Origin: an uncultured Lachnospiraceae bacterium
GTDB taxonomy: Bacteria; Bacillota; Clostridia; Lachnospirales; Lachnospiraceae
Assembly (NCBI GenBank): GCA_910580195.1
Contig: CAJTWA010000012.1
Location: forward strand, 23,329-87,328
DNA: 64,000 bases
Direction: 5' to 3'
The first letter of the stretch is position 1; the number at the start of each line of letters is the position of its first letter. The position numbers and the translations under genes are program-made. The notes beneath the pieces were generated by a model. It had not been told where the DNA came from and did not search any database. It saw only the letters and a list, made by a program, of their open reading frames with translations. Of the stretch, positions 55,931 through 63,926 are shown piece by piece.

Positions 55931-56644
55931 TTACTCAATCCCAAGACTCTTTCTAACATCTTCTCCCGATTCGCTGCCGTCAAATCTCTTTCCCTTCAGC
56001 CACGTCCCGTTCCCTGCAAGTGTTTCCAGCGCATCCGCCGAGGAGCCGATTCCACTGCCGCCAGAAGTACAGAACGGTATGATTGTTTTTCCAGAAAAAT
56101 CGTAGCTTTCCACAAAAGTTGATACAATTCTCGGAGCCTCTCCCCACCAGATTGGGTAACCTAAAATAATTCTGTCGTACTGCTCCATATTTTCCACACT
56201 GCCGGAAATAGCCGGCCTGCTTGATGGATCGTCCATTTCCTTTGTGCTGCGGCTGTTGTCATCGTGATAATCCAAATCCTCTGATGTATAAGGTTCTTCC
56301 GGCACAATTTCATACAAATCGGCATTCAGTTCTTCTGCGACAGCCTCTGCCAGCCCTTTTGTTGTTCCCGTACAAGAAAAATACACAACCAAAGTGCCTG
56401 ACTGGTTAGATGCGGTTTCCTCTGTAACTTGTTCTTCCGCAGCCTGTTCCTCTTCCTCTGTTTGTTCAGAAGATGATTCCGTATCTTCTGCTCCTGTTTC
56501 CGTATCCTGTCTATTTACCTCCGCCTCATTATTTACAGAACGGTTTTCCTGCTGTCTGCTATTTTCTGTTCCATTGCTTCCGCATGCTGTTAATCCAAAG
56601 CATATAAGAGCTGCCAACAACATCATACGTATTATTTTTTTCAT
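55931..56644 (-). CDS. Flavodoxin lipoprotein
   Basis: The product (237 residues) has a lipoprotein signal with lipobox LTACG (Cys at about 21), an acidic linker of about 60 residues rich in Glu, Gln and Asn, and a flavodoxin domain (VVYFSCTGTTKGLAEAVAEE, GYPIWWGEAPRIV, PFCTSGGSGIGSS). FMN would be bound on the outer face of the membrane, next to the fusion protein encoded by the following gene. GGAGG precedes the ATG at 56644. It is the first intact gene of the redox operon. Confidence 0.88.
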   Translation of the reverse strand: MKKIIRMMLLAALICFGLTACGSNGTENSRQQENRSVNNEAEVNRQDTETGAEDTESSSEQTEEEEQAAEEQVTEETASNQSGTLVVYFSCTGTTKGLAEAVAEELNADLYEIVPEEPYTSEDLDYHDDNSRSTKEMDDPSSRPAISGSVENMEQYDRIILGYPIWWGEAPRIVSTFVESYDFSGKTIIPFCTSGGSGIGSSADALETLAGNGTWLKGKRFDGSESGEDVRKSLGIE

Positions 56645-56764
56645 GTAAATCCTCCATTCATATACTTTTTCCAAGGTTATAGGCTGCTTGTAAAAACTTA
56701 GATTTTTTTGTCATTGACGGCGTTTTGCACCCAACTCCAAGCACCATACCCTGATCCTTGAAAT

Positions 56765-57181
56765 TTAGTACCTTACCAATGTTTTATAATGTACTTTCAG
56801 GGCTTCCATTGTCCAGCCATCATCATTCCACGCCGCTTTTGCCGCATCTTCCACATGATGGACTTTCGTTACCCCAACAATAGGCAGTGTATTTTTTGTA
56901 ATTGCCCATGCAATTGCCGTCTGCGGCGTTTCATCTTCAATCTGAGGCGTGAATTTTGTGGAAAGTACCAATTCCTCTCTTGGCGTATCCTTTGTCAGCT
57001 CTCCAAGAATATTCTCTGAGGTTCCCATTCCATAGACAACTGCGGTATCCCATAAATTCAAACCATTTTTCATTGCTGCCCCATATACTGCTTTTGAATC
57101 TGCCGCAGTATAATTACTTCCAAAGGTGCCGTCATTTCCCCATGCCCACGCACCCATTGCAATATTTGGTGAATGATTCAT
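56765..57181 (-). pseudogene. Aldo/keto reductase with large internal deletion
   Basis: The frame is open for 138 residues, but an aldo/keto reductase needs about 310. The first 80 residues (IAMGAWAWGND, NLWDTAVVYGMGTSE, LVLSTKFTPQ) include the Asp, Tyr and Lys of the catalytic site. They are joined directly to the C-terminal part (TAIAWAITKNTLPIVGVTKV), so the barrel centre with the catalytic His is gone. The join is in frame. It lies between the TetR gene and the redox operon. Confidence 0.8.
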
Positions 57182-57265
57182 TTTAAACCATCCTTTCTTA
57201 ATCATATTTTCGCACAAAACATATCAGCTTATCATGCTATCCGTTGTATATGCTCTTTGCTGTTA

Positions 57266-57889
57266 TCATGCGCCTAATAGCTTTTTCACTTCGGCACAGG
57301 TAATCTCATAAATGGACATATACACATAATTTACCTTCGCCTGCGCCATTGCCTCTTTTTGCTTTTCCGTTACAACAGTATATGGATAAATGCCAAACAT
57401 GAACGGGAAAAAGGAGAAAATAAAGTCCTGCTTATCCTGAACTGTCATATCTGAAAAAAACTTATCCAGACAGTCCCTGACTTCTGCCAACGACTGCCCA
57501 TACACTACTTTAAATTCAATCAAACGCTCTATACGGCTGTTATCTTCCATATCATAGTGGTTCATAGACATGATTTTCAGCAGATTGTGCCGCTCCTCCA
57601 GAGAACGAGCCAGCGCATCGGCAAATTCCATTTTTGTCATCTTTTCATGTTCCGTCTGAATCTGTTTCAGCCCGTCAATCCATAATTCATATTCTCTTTG
57701 CAATAATGCAAGAAAAATTTCTTCCTTTGTTTGGAAATAGTTATAAATGGACGTCCGGGTAAAAGATGTGGCATTCCCTATTTCCTTAATTGTAATCTCT
57801 TTAAAACTCATTGTCTTATATAATTCAGCACAGGCGGTAATGATTTCTTCTCTTCTTGCGGCTGTTAATTCTTCTGATCCCTTCGGCAT
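57266..57889 (-). CDS. TetR family transcriptional regulator
   Basis: The N-terminal helix-turn-helix of this 207-residue protein (EIITACAELYKTMSFKEITI, IGNATSFTRTSIYNYFQTKE) is typical of TetR. The C-terminal ligand-binding part is helical and of no named type. It is translated right after the flavin reductase gene (11-bp gap, GGGAGG before the ATG). Two perfect TGACA-N3-TGTCA operators frame the promoter of that pair, so it most likely represses its own operon and may also act on the redox genes downstream. Confidence 0.92.
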   Translation of the reverse strand: MPKGSEELTAARREEIITACAELYKTMSFKEITIKEIGNATSFTRTSIYNYFQTKEEIFLALLQREYELWIDGLKQIQTEHEKMTKMEFADALARSLEERHNLLKIMSMNHYDMEDNSRIERLIEFKVVYGQSLAEVRDCLDKFFSDMTVQDKQDFIFSFFPFMFGIYPYTVVTEKQKEAMAQAKVNYVYMSIYEITCAEVKKLLGA

Positions 57890-57900
57890 ATCATACCTCC

Positions 57901-58455
57901 CTATATTTTTTCATTATTTTTGAAAGAAAGGCATTTGCCGATCACTTCACCTGTTCTTAAATATTCGTAGGTGGGGAATTCAAACAGAACAGGCTTTCGT
58001 ACACGGTAATCAACTTCCCCCTCCTCGTTAAGGCATCCTTCCTCCACATATGTGCTATCAATCGTACATATAAAACTCTCAAAATTTGGAGTATGATATA
58101 CATCATCCACCGCACACTCCATCACAAGAGGCGATTTCTTTATCATCGGTGTTCCTGCGTTCCCAACCTCATAATCAAACAATTCACTCTTATCCTCTTT
58201 GGCACCACTGGCTGAACCAGAATAATCAGCCTGTGGAAGAATACCTTCATCTACAATATTGATGGAAAGTTTCTGATTTCTCTTAATTACACCGTTGATA
58301 TAATGAGGGGCTGCAAGGCTTACAAGAACACGGCCATGCCCAATAATTCCAACGTGGGCAACAAGCGTCCATGTAGGCTTTTCTTCATTCATGGCACCGA
58401 TAACGGTAACCGGCGTAGGATATAATGCTAACTGAGATTCAATATTTTTCTTCAT
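57901..58455 (-). CDS. Flavin reductase-like FMN-binding protein
   Basis: The 184 residues match the flavin reductase/flavoredoxin family with a split-barrel FMN domain (LYPTPVTVIGAMNEEKPTW, HGRVLVSLAAPHYINGVIKR, KLSINIVDE, YHTPNFESFICTID). It may bind FMN and pass electrons to flavodoxins of the neighbouring operon; the partner is inferred. AAGGAG precedes the ATG. Its promoter is one of the strongest in the window and is framed by TetR-type operators. Confidence 0.88.
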   Translation of the reverse strand: MKKNIESQLALYPTPVTVIGAMNEEKPTWTLVAHVGIIGHGRVLVSLAAPHYINGVIKRNQKLSINIVDEGILPQADYSGSASGAKEDKSELFDYEVGNAGTPMIKKSPLVMECAVDDVYHTPNFESFICTIDSTYVEEGCLNEEGEVDYRVRKPVLFEFPTYEYLRTGEVIGKCLSFKNNEKI

Positions 58456-58476
58456 GTTCCACTCTCCTTTTTATTC

Positions 58477-58526
58477 TGACATAGTGTCAGTGTAGATATT
58501 ATAGCAGTTCGCTGACACCGTGTCAA
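58477..58526 (-). promoter_or_regulatory. Consensus promoter framed by twin TetR-type operators
   Basis: The minus strand carries TTGACA (58521-58526) and TATAAT (58498-58503) with 17-bp spacing. TGACACCGTGTCA (58513-58525) overlaps the -35 box and TGACATAGTGTCA (58477-58489) covers the region just after the start point; both are TGACA-N3-TGTCA and their centres are 36 bp apart. The TetR gene is the second gene of the operon, so negative autoregulation is expected. Confidence 0.85.
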
Positions 58527-58645
58527 TATGATTCTAAAAAAAATTTTTTGTGCTATTCAATATCCTCCCAACCCCATAACTAATTCCCAAAAATACGATT
58601 CCACTGCTATGAAAAGCCTTTTAACTCTCCCAATTTCTTCTCCTA

Positions 58646-58703
58646 CTCTATTTTGAACACAGAATGAGGGCATTCCATCCAAAATAGAGATAGAATACCC
58701 TCA
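58646..58703. other. Interleaved inverted repeats (pseudoknot-like) in a gene-free gap
   Basis: CTCTATTTTG (58646-58655) pairs with CAAAATAGAG (58680-58689). TGAGGGCATTC (58665-58675) pairs with GAATACCCTCA (58693-58703) with one mismatch. The order 1-2-1'-2' means the two stems interlock or exclude each other. The gap lies between the divergent-looking promoter region and the nuclease remnant; no T run follows. Confidence 0.5.
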
Positions 58704-58760
58704 CGGCCATTTCATTATTTATCTTATTTTTATATGGCATCATCACCAATCTTCATAAAT

Positions 58761-59015
58761 CTACACAGGTTGCTTTCCGTACTGCTCTAAATAAGCGGCT
58801 GCCTGTTCGAAAGACAAACCTATCCATTCCTGCATTCTTTTCAAAATCGTTTCATCGTCAAGTCCTTCTTTTTGCCCCATTTCAATAAGCAACTGCGCTT
58901 TTCCCTGATTGATACCCTGACTTATTCCCTGATTTATTCCTTCACGGCGCAACCTCTCTGATTCAGTCTCAATTACGGTTCCTCCCATAACATTCACCAA
59001 CCTTTCTTCATTTTT
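58761..59015 (-). pseudogene. Rpn/PD-(D/E)XK nuclease family transposase, C-terminal remnant
   Basis: About 85 residues (ETESERLRREGINQGISQGI and a TILKRMQEWIGLSFEQAAAY tail) match the C-terminal end of the recombination-promoting nuclease/putative transposase family, with the typical G-x-x-x-G repeats before a helical tail. The nuclease domain is absent. Upstream the frame runs without a stop into a copy of uvrB sequence read in the wrong frame, so it is a broken gene joined to foreign sequence. Confidence 0.75.
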
Positions 59016-59090
59016 ATTGGTTGCCCTCCTTGAAGCCTTTGGCCAGCTCGGCAATGGCCTGGGGCTGGTCGCCTGTGGGCTGGTAGGGGG
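59016..59090 (-). repeat. Diverged copy of the uvrB 5' coding region
   Basis: These 75 bp match uvrB 48800-48874 at 72 positions. Read in the uvrB frame they give [20 protein letters not shown] and GNQ, with K-to-Q and V-to-A changes and one silent change relative to the intact gene. The orientation is the same as uvrB. The match stops abruptly on both sides, at the nuclease remnant on the left and unrelated sequence on the right. Confidence 0.88.
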
Positions 59091-59187
59091 GTGCAATTTG
59101 AAAACATGCCCGCCTTTTGGGCTGCTTTCATGAGCAAGTAGCTGGCCTTTGTCAGCGGATTGCGAATTTCCTCTCTTATTCACTGAT

Positions 59188-59390
59188 TTACTCTATATAA
59201 TTATCTTCTGAAAAATCTGTACCGCTTTCACTCTCTTCCTCCGGGATTACTTCATCAATAAACAGCTGGAGATCATCTAAACAGCCCTCAATAATTTCCT
59301 CAATATTGCCGAATGGCATATGGGTATCCTTTCGGGTTTCAGCGGTATCCCCGTAAACATCTTCACAATATTGGAATGGCCGTTTGACTC
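59188..59390 (-). pseudogene. Integrase C-terminal remnant
   Basis: The minus strand shows a short NGHSNIVK (box II region) and, in the neighbouring frame, VYGDTAETRKD with the catalytic Tyr environment, then FGNIEEIIEGCLDDLQLFID and an acidic tail ending at 59188. The pieces resemble the end of pseudogene A (GHSKEIISADIYGD, EIIEDCLYAIEPFIE). This is the third wrecked tyrosine recombinase in the island and is separate from the intact one at 59874. Confidence 0.65.
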
Positions 59391-59873
59391 ATTGCCCACG
59401 GAAATCAAATTCCATATTATCCTGTCCCTTCCCTGCCTTCTGGAATAAAATCAAGCAGAAAATGCCGGATTCTTCACTTGGGCATTTTGATGGAACTGAA
59501 ACTAAAGTTGATAAAAAACTTCGGTGGCTCCATAATGCCTCAAACTGTGAATACACCCATCTGGACATCAGCCCCAAACGGGGTCCTAAGGGAATGGAAC
59601 AGTGCGTGTTCTTGCTAAATTCAACGGCATTGCCATGCATGGCTGCAGCGGTATCCAAACCTAAGCAGAAGCAGTTTGTGAATTGAAATCTCCCATGTTT
59701 TTGTGTATAATTGAAAAAAGAAATTAAACTGAGAAATCGGGATTTGCAGATGAATTTCATGGACTTTCCTTATTTTTCAAGGCTTTTCAAGCCTCATACA
59801 GTGAATTGCTATGTATTTTCCCTTGTTTTTGCCCTTATGGGCAATTTACAAGGGAAAGTTTTTCTGAATGTAC
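59391..59873. other. Gene-free boundary zone before the mobilizable element
   Basis: No supported gene lies in these 483 bp. A long hairpin at 59817-59857 (TTTCCCTTGT with ACAAGGGAAA, inner stem GCCC/GGGC) is followed by GTTTTT on the plus strand, and a small stem (GGCTTttcAAGCC) lies at about 59780. The left end of the element, with its attachment site, should be in this stretch close to the integrase stop, but its partner end is outside the window and the core cannot be identified. Confidence 0.5.
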
Positions 59874-61172
59874 CTAATCGTTGCCCGCCACTTTATCCAA
59901 GAGCCTAGCGGAAGTCCGCTTTGCTTCTCTTGTGGCATGGGCATACACATTCATGGTGGTACTTACGTCAGAGTGTCCCAAGAGTTCCTGTACGTCCTTC
60001 GGCGCTGCACCGTTTGACAGCACATTGCTTGTATAAGTATGGCGGAGCTGGTGGAAGTGAAAGCCCTCAAATCCGTCCAGTTTCTTTGCCAGTGTCCGGC
60101 AAACGATACTCAATGTACTCGGTGTTTCAAGACAGCCGTCCGGTCTTAAACATACAAATGAGATTTCGTTGTAATCCGCCGGAATGTCCTGCGTGTTCTC
60201 CAAGCTGTAATACTCATAGTAAACCCTGTTTTTGTCCTGCACTTCCTTGTAGTAGTTGCGGTGGTACAGTTCCCCGTACTGCATCTGATTTTTAAGCTGT
60301 TCTTTCCTTGCTTTTTTCAGTATGGCGGTAAGCGTGTCCCCAAAATCAACCGTCCGCACTTTCTTACGTTTGGTCGGTCCGATAATCGTTTTGTGCTTTG
60401 CGCCGTCATAGCGGACACTCCGTTTTACCGTAAGATACTGTTCCTCAAGGTTGATGTCCTGCCAAGTCAGCCCGCATACCTCGCCGATCCTAAGACCTGC
60501 ATAGTAGGCTATCTGTATCGGAAGAACCGCAGAGGGATTTTTCTTTTCAAGATAAGCGATAAGTTTCTCATAGTCATCATGGGAAATAGGCTGCGTGCCT
60601 GACTGTCCCATATCTTCCTCTGAAAACAAATCCACTTCCTCTGCCTTTCGTTTCAGCTTGATGTACTGCATTGGATTGAACGTAATCAGTTGCTTTGGGA
60701 ATACCGCAAAACGGAACGACTGCTGTAAAACCGCCGAGAAAGAGTGGATATAGTCTTTGCTCAATCCTTTTTTGACTTTTCCGTCGGGATAAGTCCCTCC
60801 GAAAGTAAGCAGGTCAAGGAATGTCTGCAAATGCTCCGCTGTTACGGTTTTTAACCTGCGGTCAGCAACAGGGTGTTTCTTAATGCACCGTATCGCACCG
60901 AGATAATTTTCCACCGTACCGTTGCTAAGAGTGCCGACTTTCAATTCTTCCTCCGCCCAAATATCGAGCAGTTCCCCAAGCGTGATGTTGTCAGCCTTTG
61001 CAATGAATTTCTTTTCCTCGTAATCCTCCATTGCCTGCCGTAACAGCTTTTCCGTCTCGCTCTTGCTTTCCGTACCCGTAAACTCTTTCTGTACCAAGTT
61101 GCCGCTTGCGTCCTCCACATAGAAGCGGTAGTACCATTTCTTACCTTTCTTCCGTACTGATCCTTTTGCCAT
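59874..61172 (-). CDS. Tyrosine integrase of a mobilizable element (Tn916 Int-like)
   Basis: The product (432 residues) has an N-terminal arm-binding domain (GSVRKKGKKWYYRFYVEDAS), a core-binding domain (about 65-175) and a catalytic domain with all residues in place: Arg228 (AGLRIGE), the Lys hairpin (GPTKRKKVRT), His374 and Arg377 (HQLRHT), LGHSD and Tyr410 (MNVYAHA). It should integrate and excise the element together with the Xis-like protein. The ATG at 61172 has AAAGGAG 8 bases upstream. It lies at the left end of the element, transcribed outward. Confidence 0.94.
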   Translation of the reverse strand: MAKGSVRKKGKKWYYRFYVEDASGNLVQKEFTGTESKSETEKLLRQAMEDYEEKKFIAKADNITLGELLDIWAEEELKVGTLSNGTVENYLGAIRCIKKHPVADRRLKTVTAEHLQTFLDLLTFGGTYPDGKVKKGLSKDYIHSFSAVLQQSFRFAVFPKQLITFNPMQYIKLKRKAEEVDLFSEEDMGQSGTQPISHDDYEKLIAYLEKKNPSAVLPIQIAYYAGLRIGEVCGLTWQDINLEEQYLTVKRSVRYDGAKHKTIIGPTKRKKVRTVDFGDTLTAILKKARKEQLKNQMQYGELYHRNYYKEVQDKNRVYYEYYSLENTQDIPADYNEISFVCLRPDGCLETPSTLSIVCRTLAKKLDGFEGFHFHQLRHTYTSNVLSNGAAPKDVQELLGHSDVSTTMNVYAHATREAKRTSARLLDKVAGND

Positions 61173-61289
61173 AATCGTTTCTCCTTTCAATGAACGCATT
61201 TCTGCGTATGTAATCATTGAACAGATATGGCAGTCAGAACGGATGGAATGTTTTCTGAAAATAAGGATAGCATAAAATCTGCCGTCCCG

Positions 61290-61910
61290 TTATACCGAAT
61301 CGGAATCTTCTTCTGATAAAAGACTGGAAAGCCTTTCAGCGGCGGCATCAGGGTTTTTGGAGTAGAGCCTCACTATGTTGCCCATATCATTAAGGGCATT
61401 TACTGTGTGGGTAATCTCCCGCAGGAACATGATTTCATTATATTCCTTTCCCGATTCAAATCCCATTGTCTCTGCAAGTCTGGCACTTTCTTCACTTCCT
61501 TTAAACTTTCTGCACGCAAGGCGAAAAGAGTCTACAAACAATTCATATTCCTTCAGCATCAGCAACAGTAGGTCTTTTGAAAAGTCTGATTCGGATGTTT
61601 CCATGTCATAGGGCAGCTTTGAAAGAATGGAGGACATGGCATCACGAATTAACATTTCCTTTTTATCCGTAATGTCAGATTCATATTTCTCCGTTTCGCC
61701 TTTCAGCCATTCTACGGAAACATGGAGTGCGTCTGCCAGACCGTCAAGGACAAGTTTTTTGGTATTGTCAATCGTTCCCGCCTCGTACCTCTGAATGGTG
61801 GATGCAGTGACACCCATTTTTTCAGCAACATAAGGCTGGTTGACGCCTAATTCCAGTCTCCGCTGTTTTGCCCTGACGCCGATTACCCTGCGCAGTTCTT
61901 TGTCTTTCAT
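61290..61910 (-). CDS. XRE family helix-turn-helix regulator
   Basis: In this 206-residue protein the Cro/CI-type domain at about 5-65 (RAKQRRLELGVNQPYVAEKM, GVTASTIQRYEAGTID) is followed by a helical C-terminal domain of unknown type. The ATG at 61910 follows AGGAGG; further upstream in-frame codons run through the promoter region and are rejected. It is divergent from the excisionase gene, with palindromic sites between them, as in element lysogeny-type switches. Confidence 0.88.
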   Translation of the reverse strand: MKDKELRRVIGVRAKQRRLELGVNQPYVAEKMGVTASTIQRYEAGTIDNTKKLVLDGLADALHVSVEWLKGETEKYESDITDKKEMLIRDAMSSILSKLPYDMETSESDFSKDLLLLMLKEYELFVDSFRLACRKFKGSEESARLAETMGFESGKEYNEIMFLREITHTVNALNDMGNIVRLYSKNPDAAAERLSSLLSEEDSDSV

Positions 61911-61929
61911 GTTGGTTTTCCTCCTTATC

Positions 61930-61953
61930 GGTATGGTAAGAGTATACCATACC
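61930..61953. promoter_or_regulatory. 24-bp operator candidate between the XRE regulator and xis
   Basis: GGTATGGTA (61930-61938) and TACCATACC (61945-61953) are perfect inverse arms 6 bp apart, about 20 bp upstream of the regulator's start codon. A related half site, GCATACCATA, lies at about 62039, just after the -10 of the rightward promoter. A regulator bound at both would control both directions. Confidence 0.65.
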
Positions 61954-62007
61954 AAAACTGTTATTGCAATATGCAAGTTAAAAATAATTTTTGAAATCAC
62001 ATAACGC

Positions 62008-62036
62008 TTGACAAGCAAATATAAATGATGTATAGT
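62008..62036 (+). promoter_or_regulatory. Promoter of the xis-mobilization unit
   Basis: TTGACA (62008-62013) and TATAGT (62031-62036) are 17 bp apart on the plus strand, followed by a half operator and then the xis gene at 62094. Confidence 0.75.
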
Positions 62037-62093
62037 AAGCATACCATAAAAATTGTATATTGCAATTCAAGAGGAGGAGAATGAATAGCAGAA

Positions 62094-62315
62094 ATGAAGA
62101 TTGCCCTTTCCATTGAGGAGGCGGCAGACTACACAGGCATCGGTCGGAACACACTGAGAAAGCTGGTGGAATGGGATAAACTCCCTGTATTGAAAGTGGG
62201 GAGAAAGGTACTTATCAAAAAGGACATTCTGGAACTGTTTATGACTGTCAATGAGGGGAGGGATTTGAGGGACAGGGGCAATGTCAAAACCGTCACAAGA
62301 AAGACGGCGGTATAA
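62094..62315 (+). CDS. Excisionase-like winged-helix protein
   Basis: The 73 residues carry one MerR/excisionase-type helix-turn-helix (LSIEEAADYTGIGRNTLRKL, PVLKVGRKVLIKKDIL). Proteins of this kind bend DNA at attachment sites or regulate element genes. The ribosome site GAGGAGG lies 14 bases from the ATG, longer than usual; a short out-of-frame ATG is closer to it (62080), so translation may be coupled or weak. It is next to the promoter and operator region and ahead of the relaxase. Confidence 0.8.
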   Translation: MKIALSIEEAADYTGIGRNTLRKLVEWDKLPVLKVGRKVLIKKDILELFMTVNEGRDLRDRGNVKTVTRKTAV

Positions 62316-62550
62316 AAGTCGGGCGCACTGTTGCAGTGAACTTAAAAAATGCAATCATTTTGAAGAAAATCAGTTGACCGCCGGAAACAGAAGAAATGCA
62401 ATTCAGCATAATCCGTATATTGGGTACAGATAAGGATAACAGGGACGGGCAGAAATAAAAGGATTGCTAATAAAATAAGCATTGAACAGCCGGAAAACTG
62501 TTTCCAATATGCTGAAAGCACATTTCACTGGATACCCTCGGAGAGCCCCC

Positions 62551-62613
62551 GCAGTATTGGCAAGCCAATACTGCTAAGGGGTTATCATCTATGGCAGAGC
62601 CAAGATGATAACC
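62551..62613 (+). other. Candidate oriT (paired inverted repeats) upstream of the relaxase
   Basis: GCAGTATTGGC-AA-GCCAATACTGC (62551-62574) is followed 5 bp later by GGTTATCATC-N14-GATGATAACC (62580-62613), ending 33 bp before the relaxase ATG. MOBV relaxases recognise such stems next to their nick site, which could lie in the TAAGGGG linker or the second loop. The rest of 62316-62645 shows no gene. Confidence 0.65.
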
Positions 62614-62645
62614 GCACTGCTTCAATGTGAAATCAGGGAGGAAAC

Positions 62646-63926
62646 ATGGGAGAGATTTCTTTCAGCAACCACATCAGCAATAAGAAAAGCGCAATCAACA
62701 ACAAGACAAAACTCGCCGGAGTTGCAAAACACAATCTGAGGAAATACCATTCGCAAGATTACAGCAGGGATAACATCACTCTTCTTTATGGAACAACCAA
62801 TCTCATGCAGGACGTGAAAAATGTATACCGCAAAGAATTTGATGCCGCCCTGCAAAAATACAATGCAAAGCAGACAAGACCGGAAAGACGGATTGGCGAT
62901 TATTTTGAACATGTATCCGAAACGGAACAGGACATGGCGGTGGAAGTCATCATACAATGTGGGGATAAAAAATTTTGGGAGCAGAACAGCGGTGACAAAA
63001 TATTTATGAAACAGGTCTATAAACAGCTCCTTTTGAAATTGCAGGAGTATCTGCCGGATTTTAAGATTGCAAATGCAGTAGTCCATTTTGATGAGGCAAG
63101 TCCGCATATGCACATTGTAGGCGTTCCAGTGGGGAGAGGATTTAAGCGTGGCTTGTCAACAAAAGTGTCAAAGCGATCCGTATTCACGCCCCAAGTCTTG
63201 TCGGAAGTTTTGCAGGATAAAATGCGGGCAGACGCCAACCACTATATGAAAGCCATCTTCCAGCAGGAAGTAAGGGAAAAGAAAAAAGGTAAAAACCATG
63301 ACCTGACGGTTGCGGAATACAAAGTTGCAAAAGAGGAAGAAAAGATTGAAAAACTATCAACGGATAAAATAGGACTAGAGGCTGACATTCTCGTCCTGAA
63401 CCATAGAAAGTCCACTACGCAGAGGAAATTGGACGAATTGGACGGGGAAATTGAAAGTTCCAATATCTTCCTAAAAGCACTCCGGCAGATAAAACAGTTT
63501 ATACAGTCATATCTTCCCTTTGCGCCGCTGATTGAGGAATTTGCGAACCATGTGGAGCGTGGGGCGGATATCGAGGCAGGAAACAGCTTTCGCGGTTTGT
63601 TGACCGCACTTGGGGAACTGCTAAATTCATTCAAAGAGGTTATAAAAGACGGGTTATGCTGGTTTCCCCGCCTTATGCGGTGGCAGACTTCAAAGGGCGA
63701 AGTTTCCCCTGTATTTGAAGATTACAGGAATGAAGGCTATTATTACCGGCTGAAAACCTATATGGATATCCATACAAGGCAGGAATACCCAAAGAAACTG
63801 ATACAGCCGGAAATCAAGCCGGAAAACCGCACAGGCACAATAGAGCAGTTGGCGCAGAATGTGGAGGCTGTCGAAAAGCAGGTACAGTTTATGGGCGTAA
63901 AAATGGGCCGGAATCAGATATATTAA
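62646..63926 (+). CDS. MOBV-type plasmid recombination/mobilization relaxase
   Basis: The product (426 residues) has an N-terminal relaxase domain with the MOBV motif HFDEASPHMHI (His147, Asp149, Glu150, His154, His156), preceded by DFKIANAVV. A coiled coil follows at about 215-285 (KEEEKIEKLSTD, STTQRKLDELDGEIESS). It nicks oriT and pilots one strand into a conjugation channel supplied by another element; no channel gene is seen here. GGGAGG lies before the ATG. It is the last gene before the window end; 63927-64000 holds nothing I can identify. Confidence 0.93.
   Translation: MGEISFSNHISNKKSAINNKTKLAGVAKHNLRKYHSQDYSRDNITLLYGTTNLMQDVKNVYRKEFDAALQKYNAKQTRPERRIGDYFEHVSETEQDMAVEVIIQCGDKKFWEQNSGDKIFMKQVYKQLLLKLQEYLPDFKIANAVVHFDEASPHMHIVGVPVGRGFKRGLSTKVSKRSVFTPQVLSEVLQDKMRADANHYMKAIFQQEVREKKKGKNHDLTVAEYKVAKEEEKIEKLSTDKIGLEADILVLNHRKSTTQRKLDELDGEIESSNIFLKALRQIKQFIQSYLPFAPLIEEFANHVERGADIEAGNSFRGLLTALGELLNSFKEVIKDGLCWFPRLMRWQTSKGEVSPVFEDYRNEGYYYRLKTYMDIHTRQEYPKKLIQPEIKPENRTGTIEQLAQNVEAVEKQVQFMGVKMGRNQIY

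Noticed and set aside
59389..59760. A 123-codon minus-strand frame and an overlapping plus-strand frame
   Set aside because: Neither has a ribosome site or a recognisable family; the composition looks non-coding.
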